A program made the translations under genes and the position numbers. Under the pieces are notes generated by a model. It was not told the origin of the DNA, searched no databases, and worked only from the letters and a program-made list of their open reading frames with translations. From an uncultured Luteimonas sp. (GTDB taxonomy: Bacteria; Pseudomonadota; Gammaproteobacteria; Xanthomonadales; Xanthomonadaceae), in NCBI GenBank assembly GCA_934541015.1, contig CAKTDC010000007.1:1-64000 (forward strand): a stretch of 64,000 nt of DNA, read 5' to 3'. Of this stretch, positions 47,485-56,280 are shown piece by piece (positions within the stretch are counted from its first letter, which is position 1; the number at the start of each line of letters is the position of its first letter).

Positions 47485-47876
47485 TTGCCCTGTTCCCAAG
47501 TGCGGGAAGGCAAGAGCAGGGCTGGATCGGGGCTTGCGGACCGCGGAGCGGGCTGACCGAGCGAAGAGCGATCCCCGGCCGGCAGGGCGCGGCCTCCTTC
47601 CGACGGCGGAAGTGAAAGCAGCCCCCGAACTTGGGAGATGAACCTTCTTGTTGCCCGGTGTTTGTGGGGCGATGGCTGCTGCCGCGGGCTGCATGGCGGG
47701 CCCTGATGACCTTGCGGCTGACACTCCCCCCTCCCGGCCTCCCCCGCTGCGCGGGCGGGAGGGGTGTGTGGGCTCCGCCGGGCGGGAAAGGGGAGTGGGC
47801 GGCGCCGGGCCGGACGGGCTGGGGCGGGGGCGCCGGAGGTGGCGGAGTTCGCGGGCGACGGGGACTGCCCTGCGCG
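47485..47876. repeat. Repeat-rich spacer before glnE
   Basis: Gene-free. At 47524-47610 it carries GGATCGGGGCTTGCGGA and AGCGATCCCCGGCCGGCAGG, the same pieces found at 13342-13760. At about 47727-47765 a GC palindrome (TCCCGGCCTCCCCCGC / GCGGGCGGGAGG) of the 7407 family follows. The GlnE promoter must lie at the right-hand end; no clear -10 element was found. Confidence 0.65.
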
Positions 47877-47891
47877 ATGCACAATCCCGCA

Positions 47892-50675
47892 ATGGCAAAC
47901 ATTCCCGGCGACATCGAAGCCCTCGTCCAGCGCTCGCTCGCGCGCCTGCCGGCTGCGCGGCTGGCTGATCCGGATCTTGCGGCGAAGCTGCGCCGTGTCG
48001 CCACCGCCAGCGATTTCGCGATCGACGTGCTGGCCGCCCAGCCGTCGCTGCTCGACCAGCTCGCCCGCGACGACGGCCCGGGCCCCGTCCCCGCCCCGGC
48101 GCTCGCCGCCGACGACCGCGAGTCCTGGCCGCGGCAGCTGCGCCGCTACCGCCAGGCAGAGTCGGCGCGGCTGGTGTGGCGCGATGTGCTCGGGCTGGAC
48201 GATGTCGCCGACACCCTGGCCGGGACCACGCAGCTCGCCGAATCCTGCCTGCGGCTGGCGCTGGCCGCGCTCGAGGCCGCGTTCGCGCAGCGCCACGGCG
48301 TGGTCCGCGATGCCGGCGGCAACGCCGTGCGGCTGGTGGTGTTCGGCATGGGCAAGCTCGGCGGCGAGGAGCTGAACTTCAGTTCCGACATCGACCTGGT
48401 CTACGCCTTCGAAACCAGCGGCGAGAGCGATGGTCCGCGCCCGCTGGCGGCCGAGGAGTACTTCGCGCGCCTGGGCCAGCAGCTGGCGCGACTGCTCGAC
48501 GAGACCACGGTCGACGGCTTCTGCCACCGCGTCGACCTGCGCCTGCGCCCGTTCGGCAACGCCGGGCGGCTGGCGCTGAGCTTCGCGGCGATGGAGCAGT
48601 ATTTCCAGCGCGAGGGCCGCGACTGGGAGCGCTACGCCTGGCAGAAGGCGCGGCCGGTGGCGGGCGATCCCGACGCGGGCGCGCGCTTCCTCGAAACGCT
48701 GCGCCCGTTCGTCTACCGCCGCTACCTGGATTTCGGCGCGCTCGACGGCCTGCGCGGGATGAAGGCGATGATCGCCGCGGAAGTCGAGCGCAAGGAGTCG
48801 GCCGACGACATCAAGCGCGGGCGCGGCGGCATTCGCGAGATCGAGTTCCTGGCGCAGGTGCTGCAGCTGATCCGCGGCGGGCGCGAGCCGGCGCTGCGCG
48901 AGCGGCGGTTGCTGCCGGCGCTGCGCGCTCTGCGCGATGCCGGGCAGGTGCCGGCCGCGAGCGTGGAGCGGCTGGTGGCCGCGCACCGTTTCCTGCGGCG
49001 GCTGGAGAACCGGCTGCAGATGCTGCGCGACGCGCAGACCCACGTGCTGCCCGGGGACGCCACCGATCGCGCGCGCATCGCCCTCGGCCTGGGCTACCGC
49101 GACTGGGCCGCGCTGGAAGCCGAGCTCGACGTGCATCGCGAGGCCGTGGCCGGCGAGTTCGGCGCGCTGCTGGCCAGCCGCGAGCGGCAGCCGGCGGTCG
49201 ATGGCGACCTGTCCGCCTACTGGCGCGCGCTGCCCGAGGGCGGCGGCGCGGAGGTGCTGGCGGCGGCGGGTTTCGGCGATGCCGCGGCGGTCGACGAGGC
49301 GCTGCGCGACTTCGCGCGTTCGCCCAGCGTGCGCGACCTGTCCGATGCCGCGCGCGCCCGGCTCGACCGGCTGATGCCGGTGCTGCTGCAGGCCAGCGCA
49401 CCGGCGGGGCGGCCGCTGCAGGCGGTGCGCCGGCTGCTCGCGCTGCTGCACAACATCCTGCGCCGCACCAGCTACCTGGCGCTGCTGGACGAACACGCCG
49501 CGGCGCTGTCGCGGCTGGTCGACGTGGTCACGCGCAGCGCCTTCCTGGCCGAGCGGCTGGCGGCGCATCCGCTGCTGCTCGACGAGCTGCTGGACGTGCG
49601 CATCGGCGGCGAGGCGCACGATCGCGCGGCGCTCGACGCCGCCTGCCGCGCGGTGCTGCAGCACGAGGACACCGAGGCCGCGCTGTTCGCGCTCAACGAG
49701 ATCCGCCAGCAGCTCAGCTTCCGCATCGCGCTGGCCACGCTCGACCGCCGTCAGCCGCCGCAGCTGGCCACGCGCCAGCTGGCGTGGCTGGCCGATGCGG
49801 TGGTCGAGGTCGTGCTCGCGCTGACATTGCGCGACATGCGCGCGGCGCACGGAACGATTCCCGGATCGCGCTTCGCGGTGATCGGCTACGGCAGCCTCGG
49901 CGGCGAGGAGCTGGGTTTCGGCTCGGATCTGGATCTGGTCTTCCTGTACGACGCGCCGGCCGAGGCGCAGTCCGATGGCGCGCGGATGCTGGATGCGCCG
50001 CGCTGGTTCGCGCGGCTGGCGCAGCGCATTGTTTCCCTGCTCGGCGCGGTGACCGGCGGCGGGCGGCTGTTCGACGTCGATGTGCGCCTGCGCCCGGACG
50101 GCGGGCAGGGGCTGCTGGTGTCGTCGCTGGCCAGCTACGGCGAATACCAGCGCGAGCGCGCATGGACCTGGGAGCACCAGGCGCTGGTGCGCGCCCGTGC
50201 GGTGGCCGGCGATGCGTCGCTGCGCGAGGATTTCGCGCAGGTGCGCGCGCAGACGCTGGGGCGGGCGCGCGATGCGGCGGCGCTGCGCGAGGACGTGGTG
50301 GCGATGCGCCTGCGCATGCGCGGCGAGCTCGACCGCAGCACGGCCGACAGGTTCGACCTCAAGCAGGGCGAGGGCGGGCTGGTCGACCTCGAGTTCCTGC
50401 TGCAGTTCCTGGTGCTGCGCCACGCCGGCGAAACTCCGTCGCTGCTGGTGCCGCGCGCCACGCCGCTGCTGCTGGAGGCGATGGCGGAGGCGGCTGTGCT
50501 CGACGGGGCGACAGTGGAATCGCTGCTGGCGGCGCACGCGGTGCTGCTGTCGGCGGGGCTGGACTGCATGCTGGACCGGCGCAAGCGGATGGTGGAACCG
50601 GAGGCGCGGATCGAATCGGCGCGGGCGGCGATACGGGATGCGTGGCGGGGAGCGGGCTTGCTGCAGGCTGGCTGA
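47892..50675 (+). CDS. glnE: Glutamine synthetase adenylyltransferase/deadenylase (GlnE)
   Basis: A 927-residue bifunctional enzyme that adenylylates glutamine synthetase when nitrogen is plentiful and removes AMP by phosphorolysis when it is short. Both nucleotidyltransferase domains are intact: [20 protein letters not shown] (about 150-170, deadenylylase half) and [20 protein letters not shown] (about 663-683, adenylylase half), each followed by DxRLRP ([25 protein letters not shown]). Normal length. ATG 47892 ([12 protein letters not shown]) was chosen; an in-frame ATG at 47877 would add five residues and neither has a strong ribosome site. Confidence 0.96.
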   Translation: MANIPGDIEALVQRSLARLPAARLADPDLAAKLRRVATASDFAIDVLAAQPSLLDQLARDDGPGPVPAPALAADDRESWPRQLRRYRQAESARLVWRDVLGLDDVADTLAGTTQLAESCLRLALAALEAAFAQRHGVVRDAGGNAVRLVVFGMGKLGGEELNFSSDIDLVYAFETSGESDGPRPLAAEEYFARLGQQLARLLDETTVDGFCHRVDLRLRPFGNAGRLALSFAAMEQYFQREGRDWERYAWQKARPVAGDPDAGARFLETLRPFVYRRYLDFGALDGLRGMKAMIAAEVERKESADDIKRGRGGIREIEFLAQVLQLIRGGREPALRERRLLPALRALRDAGQVPAASVERLVAAHRFLRRLENRLQMLRDAQTHVLPGDATDRARIALGLGYRDWAALEAELDVHREAVAGEFGALLASRERQPAVDGDLSAYWRALPEGGGAEVLAAAGFGDAAAVDEALRDFARSPSVRDLSDAARARLDRLMPVLLQASAPAGRPLQAVRRLLALLHNILRRTSYLALLDEHAAALSRLVDVVTRSAFLAERLAAHPLLLDELLDVRIGGEAHDRAALDAACRAVLQHEDTEAALFALNEIRQQLSFRIALATLDRRQPPQLATRQLAWLADAVVEVVLALTLRDMRAAHGTIPGSRFAVIGYGSLGGEELGFGSDLDLVFLYDAPAEAQSDGARMLDAPRWFARLAQRIVSLLGAVTGGGRLFDVDVRLRPDGGQGLLVSSLASYGEYQRERAWTWEHQALVRARAVAGDASLREDFAQVRAQTLGRARDAAALREDVVAMRLRMRGELDRSTADRFDLKQGEGGLVDLEFLLQFLVLRHAGETPSLLVPRATPLLLEAMAEAAVLDGATVESLLAAHAVLLSAGLDCMLDRRKRMVEPEARIESARAAIRDAWRGAGLLQAG

Positions 50676-50739
50676 GGCGTGGCGTTGCGCGCTGCCGGGC
50701 TGCGGGCCTGTGGTGGGAACTCCGGCTGCGTGGCGGCTG

Positions 50740-50852
50740 ACTGGCCCCCCACCCCGATCCTCCCCCGCATCGCGGGGGAGGGAGAAGGGCGACCGGTCCG
50801 CTTTTGCTCCCTCCTCCGCGAAGCGGTGGAGGGCCGGGGTGGGGGCCCGGCT
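50740..50852. repeat. Two adjacent GC-rich palindromic repeats
   Basis: CCCCCCACCCCGATCCTCCC, then CCCGCATCGCGGGGGAGGG, and a second, GCTCCCTCCTCCGCGAAGCGG followed by GGAGGGCCGGGGTGGGGGC. They are in the 187-bp gap between convergent glnE and the amidohydrolase, and the outer CCCCACCCCG / CGGGGTGGGG sequences pair with each other. Confidence 0.7.
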
Positions 50853-50862
50853 TTTCGCCCCG

Positions 50863-52419
50863 CTACCCCCGCTCGGCCCGCAGCAGCGCCCCCGCCACGG
50901 CCACGCGCTCACCACCTTCGAAGGCGGGCTCGCCGTTCACCACCACCAGATCGAAGCCCTCCGCCAGCCGGTAGGGATCGACGTAGTCCGCCTTCGCCCG
51001 CACCTTCGCCGGATCGAACAGCACCAGGTCCGCCTTCGCGCCGGCGCGGATCGTGCCGCGATCGCCCAGGCCGAGGATGGAGGCGGGCAGGCTGGTGGCC
51101 TTGCGCACCGCTTCCTCCAGCGGCACCCGCGCACTGCCCGCGGCGAATTCCTCGATCCACCTGGCGAAGGTGCCGTGCCCGCGCGGGTGGCGGCCGCCGG
51201 GCGAGCCGTCGCTGGCCACCGCCACGTAGGGGTCGAGCAGCAGCCGCGACTGCAGCGCCTCGTCCATCACGAAGTGCGCGGCCTGGCCGCCGCGCGGACC
51301 CAGGCGCACCAGCACCTCCGGGAACGGCAGGCCCATCGCCTCCGACACCTGCGCCAGGGTCCTGCCGGCGTGCTCGCCGGGGCCGAACAGCAGCGCGCCC
51401 GGGCCGCCACGGCGGATCATGCGCGTTTCCACCGCGCCGAGCAGTTCCTCGCGGCGGGTTTCGATCACGGCCGCGTAGTCGGTCGGCGGCAGCGCCCATT
51501 CCGGGAACAGGATGCCGATGGTGGTGTAGCTGGCGGTGTAGGGATAGACGTCGGCGGTCAGGGCGACGCCGCCGGCGCGGTGGCGCTGCAGTTCGGCCAG
51601 CAGCGCTTCGGCGCGCGCCTCACCCCTGCCGTACACCACCTTCAGGTGCGAGATGTGCGTGCGCGCCGGCCGGCTGGCCTCGACGTGCTCGCGGATCGAG
51701 GCCTCGACCTCGCCGTCGTCCTCCGAGCGCATGTGGCTCGTCGCCACGCCGCCGTGGCGCGCGACCACGCCGGCGAGCGCGGCGATCTCGGCGGTCTGCG
51801 CGTAGCGGCCCGGCACATACTCCAGCCCGGTGGACAGGCCGAAGCCTCCTGCGCGCAGGTCGGCGTCGAGCAGGGCGATCATGCGTTCGATCTGTTCGCC
51901 AGAAGGAATGCGGGTGGCGTCGTCGATGCCGGCCAGGCGGCGCAGGCTGCCGTGGCCGGTGGTGGTGGCGACATTGATGTCGGGCGCCGCGCGCGACATC
52001 GCCTCGAACCAGGCCGGCAGCCCGGCGGCGTCTTCCCCCGGCACGCCCGGACTGCTGCCGTCCTGGCCGAGCACGATGGTGGTCGCGCCCATGGCCAGGT
52101 GGCTGACGTAGGACTGCTCGAGCGGATTGCCGTGCGCGTGCAGGTCGATGAAGCCCGGCGCCAGCACCCGCCCGCCCCCGTCGACGATGCGAGCGCCGCG
52201 GGCGGCGCCCCGGTCGATCCTTCCGATGCGCTCGATGCGGTCGCCGCGGACCAGCACGTCGGCCGCCTGCGCGGCGGCGCCGGTGCCGTCGATGAGCCTG
52301 ACGTCGCGGAGCAGCAGGCCGCCCGCCTGCGCCCGCGCGCCCCGCGGCAACAGTGCGCAGGCCGCGCCCGCCGCCGCCGCTCCCAGGACATCCCGCCGCG
52401 ACCACGCCGATCCGTTCAT
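50863..52419 (-). CDS. Tat-exported N-acyl-D-amino-acid deacylase-like amidohydrolase
   Basis: A 518-residue metal-dependent amidohydrolase of the D-aminoacylase group. A twin-arginine signal (SRRDVLGAAAAGAACALLPRG, about 5-25, cleaved near ARAQA) exports it. The HxH metal motif is APGFIDLHAHGNPL, and further family residues lie in TTTGHGSLRR, HMRSEDDGEV (His), THISHLKVVYG (His) and VAVASDGSPGGRHPRGHGTF (Asp). The C-terminal GTIRAGAKADLVLFDP is the usual closing strand. ATG 52419 was preferred to the TTG two codons upstream. Substrate is inferred. Confidence 0.9.
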   Translation of the reverse strand: MNGSAWSRRDVLGAAAAGAACALLPRGARAQAGGLLLRDVRLIDGTGAAAQAADVLVRGDRIERIGRIDRGAARGARIVDGGGRVLAPGFIDLHAHGNPLEQSYVSHLAMGATTIVLGQDGSSPGVPGEDAAGLPAWFEAMSRAAPDINVATTTGHGSLRRLAGIDDATRIPSGEQIERMIALLDADLRAGGFGLSTGLEYVPGRYAQTAEIAALAGVVARHGGVATSHMRSEDDGEVEASIREHVEASRPARTHISHLKVVYGRGEARAEALLAELQRHRAGGVALTADVYPYTASYTTIGILFPEWALPPTDYAAVIETRREELLGAVETRMIRRGGPGALLFGPGEHAGRTLAQVSEAMGLPFPEVLVRLGPRGGQAAHFVMDEALQSRLLLDPYVAVASDGSPGGRHPRGHGTFARWIEEFAAGSARVPLEEAVRKATSLPASILGLGDRGTIRAGAKADLVLFDPAKVRAKADYVDPYRLAEGFDLVVVNGEPAFEGGERVAVAGALLRAERG

Positions 52420-52739
52420 CCCCAAGCCCCCGCCCCCGACAGGACTGCGAGTATGCGACCGTCGCCGGCGACGGCTCCAGCCCGGCCGTCGGCGGCTCAG
52501 GCCAGCTGGCCCGAAGCGACCACGTGCGCGCCGGGGCGTGGCGGGAGCACCGCCTCGGCCAGCGCGGCGGCAATGCGTCCGGCGGGATTGATCCGCCAGC
52601 GCCGCGGCAGCACCGGGCCCAGCACCCGCAACGCGAAAAAGTCCCGCACTCGGCGGGCGTTAGTGCTGCACTAAAAAACGTATCTAATTGATTATTCTAA
52701 AGAAAGTGCGATTGTCCGAATTTCGGACAGTTCCTGTTC
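52420..52739. promoter_or_regulatory. 320-bp spacer with two inverted repeats in an AT-rich patch
   Basis: This gap lies upstream of the amidohydrolase and downstream of the ELM1-family gene (both minus). Most is ordinary GC-rich sequence, but 52660-52740 is sharply AT-rich and holds TTAGTGC-T-GCACTAA (52660-52674) and TGTCCGAA-T-TTCGGACA (52713-52729), both perfect. Such 15-17-bp dyads suit dimeric repressors controlling the amidohydrolase. The second could instead be a hairpin ending the ELM1 transcript, 11 bp after its stop, but no T-tract follows. Confidence 0.6.
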
Positions 52740-53729
52740 TCATGGTGCCAGGCGCGCGCGGACGAGCTCGGCCACGCGCGCGGTTTCGCGCAGTGGCGTG
52801 GCCTCGAACGGGGCGAGGGTGGCATCCATCGCGCGGATGCGGCCGCGTGCGAGCAGGCCGTCGAGGAACCGGCGCGGGCCGCCGCGGGCGGTCTCCGGTT
52901 CGAACACGAACACCGGCGCGGCGGTGGCGCAGGCTTCGGACACCATGTTGACCGAATCGGCCGAGCAGAGGATGCGGTCGGCCCAGGCGAGCAGGCCGGG
53001 GTAGGGGTTCGGGCCGTCCTCCGGCCCGCACCAGACCAGGTGCGGGGCGTGGCCCCAGCGCTGCTCCAGCGCCGAACGCAGCTCGGGCGGGCTGCGCCGC
53101 GAGGCGGTGGCCATGATGCTGCCGTCTTCGCGAGCGATCACGCCATCGAGTACGTCCGCCAGCCGCGCGAAGCCGGCGGCGCCGAAGTCCAGGTGGCGGC
53201 TGCCGCCGCCGAGCAGGACCGCGGTGCGCGGCCGCGGCAGGTCGGCCAGGGGCGCGAACGCCGCCCGCGCCTGCGCCAGCCAGGTCTCGTCCACCGGATG
53301 CAGGCTGCCCAGGGCGGTGAGTACGCGTCCGCCGCGCAGGCGGTCGTGCTCGGGCACCACCAGCAGGTCCCAGTGCCCCGGATCGATCCGCGGATCGAGG
53401 ATCTGCACCGCGCGCGCACCGGCGCCGCGCAGCAGGCGCGTGGCCAGCGCCGCCTGGCGGCCGCAGCCGACCGCGATCCGCGGCGGTGCCGCCAGCAGGC
53501 GGGCGAAGCCGGGGCCGAACGCCGCTCCGGCGCCGGGCAGGTGCCGCGGCGCGGCCCAGCGCCAGGGCGCGCGCGGCGTCAGCAGCAGGCGGCCGATCTC
53601 CGCGCCCCCGGCCAGCGCCTCCGCCAGCGCTTCGGCCTGGCGGGCATTGCCGGCGCGCCCGTCGCTGATGGCCCAGATCTGCGCGGATTCCGGGGGATTG
53701 AGGCCCGATTGTTCCATTGGTGCGATCAT
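52740..53729 (-). CDS. ELM1-family (mitochondrial-fission-ELM1-like) protein
   Basis: A 329-residue protein of the ELM1/DUF1022 family, predicted to have a glycosyltransferase-B-like fold. Landmarks: IWAISDGRAGNARQAEALAE (about 18-37), PRIAVGCGRQAALATRLL, VLLGGGSRHLDFG, and ILCSADSVNMVSEACATAAPVFVFEPE (split about 235-260). In bacteria these genes often sit near LPS genes; a nucleotide-sugar or envelope role is likely but unproven. The start at 53729 keeps the normal N-terminus. Divergent from the nitroreductase gene with a 90-bp spacer. Confidence 0.88.
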   Translation of the reverse strand: MIAPMEQSGLNPPESAQIWAISDGRAGNARQAEALAEALAGGAEIGRLLLTPRAPWRWAAPRHLPGAGAAFGPGFARLLAAPPRIAVGCGRQAALATRLLRGAGARAVQILDPRIDPGHWDLLVVPEHDRLRGGRVLTALGSLHPVDETWLAQARAAFAPLADLPRPRTAVLLGGGSRHLDFGAAGFARLADVLDGVIAREDGSIMATASRRSPPELRSALEQRWGHAPHLVWCGPEDGPNPYPGLLAWADRILCSADSVNMVSEACATAAPVFVFEPETARGGPRRFLDGLLARGRIRAMDATLAPFEATPLRETARVAELVRARLAP

Positions 53730-53819
53730 CCGTTCCGACGGCGGCGGGGCGGGCGCGGAGGCTGAACTCTACACTGCGGGCCCCGGCGTCCAGCCAAGAC
53801 ACGAGATCCGGACTACCCG

Positions 53820-54410
53820 ATGAGCAATCCCCTGACCGACGCCGCGCTCGACCAGCTGTTCCTGGCCGCGCGCAGCCACAACGCCTTCTCCGGCGAGATC
53901 GACGATGCCACCCTGCACCGCCTCTACGACATCGTGAAGATGGGCCCGACCGAGGCCAACTCCTGCCCGGCGCGGTTCGTGTTCGTGAAATCGGCCGAGG
54001 CCAGGGCGCGGCTGGAGCCGGCGCTGAGCGAGGGCAACCACGACAAGACCATGTCCGCGCCGGTGGTGGTGATCGTCGGCTACGACATGCGCTTCCACGA
54101 CAAGCTGCCGGTGCTGTTCCCCCACACCGACGCGAAGTCCTGGTTCGAGGGTTCGCCGGAGGAGCGGATGTACCGGGTGGCGCTGCGCGGTTCGAGCATG
54201 CAGGCGGCCTACCTGATCCTGGCCGCGCGCGCGCTCGGGCTGGACGCCGGACCGATGTCGGGCTTCGACACCGCCAAGGTCGACGCGGCGTTCTTTGCAG
54301 GGACTTCCATCCGGTCCAATATCCTCGTCAACCTTGGCCGGGGCGACCCGTCCGCGATCTTCCCGCGCTCGCCGCGGCTGTCGTTCGACGAGGCGGCGCG
54401 CATCGAGTGA
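53820..54410 (+). CDS. rutE: RutE/HadB-type malonic semialdehyde reductase (nitroreductase family)
   Basis: A 196-residue FMN-dependent nitroreductase-family enzyme. The RutE-type motifs are clear: [40 protein letters not shown], and the end [22 protein letters not shown]. RutE reduces malonic semialdehyde to 3-hydroxypropionate at the end of the Rut pyrimidine pathway, but no other rut gene is nearby, so a general detoxifying reductase (HadB/RutE group) is more likely here. The ATG at 53820 is the first in frame. Confidence 0.9.
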   Translation: MSNPLTDAALDQLFLAARSHNAFSGEIDDATLHRLYDIVKMGPTEANSCPARFVFVKSAEARARLEPALSEGNHDKTMSAPVVVIVGYDMRFHDKLPVLFPHTDAKSWFEGSPEERMYRVALRGSSMQAAYLILAARALGLDAGPMSGFDTAKVDAAFFAGTSIRSNILVNLGRGDPSAIFPRSPRLSFDEAARIE

Positions 54411-54559
54411 TCCATCCCGGCGGTGCCGGCCGCGATCGCGGCCGGACCCGCAGGGCGCCACAGGCGGCGGCATGCCCGATCATGTCGCCGCGCACCACCC
54501 GGGGCCGGCCGCCGCGTCGGCCCGGGCCTTTCCCGAGCACACCCCCGGAGGATTCCCAG

Positions 54560-55261
54560 ATGAAGAACCAGACCAGACTGCTGCTGCTCCCGGCCGCCCT
54601 GGCCTTCGCCCTGGCCGCGTGCCAGCCGGCGAGCGCCCCGGCCGATACCGCCGTGACGCCCGCGGCGACCGGAACGCCGTCCACCGATGCCGCCGTTTCC
54701 GAACCGGCGGTCGAAGGCGTGTCGGGCACCTACGTGATGGATCCGACGCACACCACGGTGATCGCGCAGTGGAACCACATGGGCTTCTCCAACCCGGTCG
54801 CCAACTTCGGCGACGCCGAAGGCACCATCGTCTACAACGCCGACGACGTCAGCCAGTCCTCGGTGGAGGTGACCCTGCCGCTGTCGGGCCTGAACAGCTT
54901 CACCGACAAGTTCGACGAGCACCTGCGCAGCGCCGATTTCTTCGACGCCGCGACCTTCCCGGTGGCGACCTTCCGCAGCACCTCGGTGGAATCGGCCGGC
55001 GGCAACCGGCTCAAGGTGACCGGCGAGCTGACCATCAAGGACATCACCAGGCCGGTGACCCTGGACGTGACCATGAACCGCTTCGCCGAGCACCCGATGC
55101 TCAAGCGTCCGGCGGCCGGCTTCGACGCCACCGCGACGTTCCTGCGCAGCGACTTCGGCGTGGGCGCCTATGCGCCCAACGTCGGCGACGAGGTGCAGCT
55201 GCGCATCACCACCGAGGCGGTGACCGCGGCACCGGAAGAGGCTGCGGCCGACGCCGGCTGA
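54560..55261 (+). CDS. YceI-family lipoprotein
   Basis: A 233-residue protein with a lipoprotein signal (LLLLPAALAFALAACQP, lipobox LAAC, Cys about 21) and a Thr/Pro/Ala linker before a YceI lipocalin-like domain (about 55-220): GTYVMDPTHTTVIAQWNHMG, DKFDEHLRSADFFDAATFP and VTGELTIKDITRPVTLDV. YceI proteins bind polyprenoid or other lipids in the periplasm. A near-perfect ribosome site GGAGG lies 8 nt before the ATG. The following pirin gene starts 5 bp after its stop, so they form an operon. Confidence 0.92.
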   Translation: MKNQTRLLLLPAALAFALAACQPASAPADTAVTPAATGTPSTDAAVSEPAVEGVSGTYVMDPTHTTVIAQWNHMGFSNPVANFGDAEGTIVYNADDVSQSSVEVTLPLSGLNSFTDKFDEHLRSADFFDAATFPVATFRSTSVESAGGNRLKVTGELTIKDITRPVTLDVTMNRFAEHPMLKRPAAGFDATATFLRSDFGVGAYAPNVGDEVQLRITTEAVTAAPEEAAADAG

Positions 55262-55266
55262 CGGCG

Positions 55267-55977
55267 TTGCGCGTCTTCCGCAGCGCAGGATCGCGCGGAC
55301 ACCAGTGCGCCGGCGGCATCGACCGCCGGCGCACGTTTTCGTCCGGGGACTATCACGACCCGGCATGGATGGGCTTCGGCACGCTGCGCGTGCTGAACGA
55401 GGAGCGGCTCGCGCCCGGCGCGGAGATCGCGCCGCAGCGGCGCGCGAACATGGAGATCCTGGACTGGGTCGTCGACGGCGCGCTGGTCCACCGTGACGCG
55501 TCCGGCGCCGAACACCTGCAGCGTGCGGGCGAACTGCGCTGGACCGGCGCCGGACACGGCATCGAATACGCCGCCCGCAACGCCTCGGCCACCGCGCCGG
55601 CGCATGTCCTGCAGCTGTGGATCCAGCCCGACCGCGTCAACGCGCCCCCGGCGACTGCGCAGCGCGCCTTCGATCCTGCGGCGCCGGCGGGCCGGTGGAC
55701 CACGCTGGCGTCCCCCGACGGCAGCGACGGCAGCCTCGCCATCCGCCAGCGCGCCTGGCTCCATGCCGTGCGCCTGGCGCCCGGCGAGGAAGCCGTCTGG
55801 CCGCTCGACCCCGACCGCCGCTGCTGGCTCCACCTCGTCCAAGGCGCCGCGGACGTGGACGGAACCCCCTTCGCCGCAGGGGACGCCCTCGGCATCACCG
55901 CCGAATCGGGAACCCTGCGGATCATCGCCACTGCTCCGAGCGAAATTCTGTTCTTTGCACAAGCGTCCCCCGCGTAG
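55267..55977 (+). CDS. Pirin (YhhW-type) paralogue lacking metal ligands
   Basis: A 236-residue protein of the YhhW branch of pirins: SSGDYHDPAWMGFGTLRVLNEERLAPG is close to the E. coli YhhW N-terminus, and the C-terminal cupin is complete. The four expected ligands are gone: the HPHKDMEI-type motif is PQRRANMEI and the GIRHSEY-type motif is HGIEYAARN. So it is unlikely to bind iron as the 19245 pirin does. The likely start is a TTG at 55267, 5 bp after the yceI stop; the only in-frame ATG is about 34 codons later, inside the conserved region. Confidence 0.82.
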   Translation: MRVFRSAGSRGHQCAGGIDRRRTFSSGDYHDPAWMGFGTLRVLNEERLAPGAEIAPQRRANMEILDWVVDGALVHRDASGAEHLQRAGELRWTGAGHGIEYAARNASATAPAHVLQLWIQPDRVNAPPATAQRAFDPAAPAGRWTTLASPDGSDGSLAIRQRAWLHAVRLAPGEEAVWPLDPDRRCWLHLVQGAADVDGTPFAAGDALGITAESGTLRIIATAPSEILFFAQASPA

Positions 55978-56280
55978 GGGGAGCGGCGTTTGCAGCGTCC
56001 GGTGGCGTTGTTCTGCATTCCGCGCGTCCGCCGGGCAAGGAAAGCGGCAGCGAGGAGAGTCCGGACACGCAACTCGTGCGCAGTGTTGCTGCTTCGCTCC
56101 TCCCCGCTTGCAGCGAGGCTGGACGCGTCGCCCCCACACAGTGATGAAGTTTTTCGCTCCTCACCCGCTTGTGGGGGGAGGAGCGAATCGGGGGGAGAGA
56201 AGCTGGCGCCGTCGCGTTTCTGGCTCCTCCCCCGCTTGCGGGGAAGGCCGGGTGGGGGCCCGCCGGAGCCACCGCCTCCG
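55978..56280. repeat. 303-bp repeat-filled gap
   Basis: Holds CCCCCGCGTAGGGGGAGC just after the pirin stop, a GCTCCTCCCCGCTTGCAGCGAG element at about 56096, CGCTCCTCACCCGCTTGTGG...GAGGAGCG at 56156, and GCTCCTCCCCCGCTTGCGGGG at 56222, followed by GGGTGGGGGCC. These are successive palindromes of the 7407 family between convergent genes. No gene seen. Confidence 0.7.

Noticed and set aside
47010..50915. A 1301-codon minus-strand frame opposite glnE
   Set aside because: GlnE on the plus strand has both nucleotidyltransferase signatures; the minus-strand product is Gln/His/Arg-rich shadow sequence.
52660..52674. LexA box
   Set aside because: TTAGTGCTGCACTAA does not have the TTAG-N6-TACTA pattern of Xanthomonas LexA sites, and the neighbouring genes are not SOS genes.
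53820..54410. Part of a rut pyrimidine-degradation operon
   Set aside because: No rutA-D, F or G homologue is nearby; the gene stands alone, so only the enzyme family is claimed.
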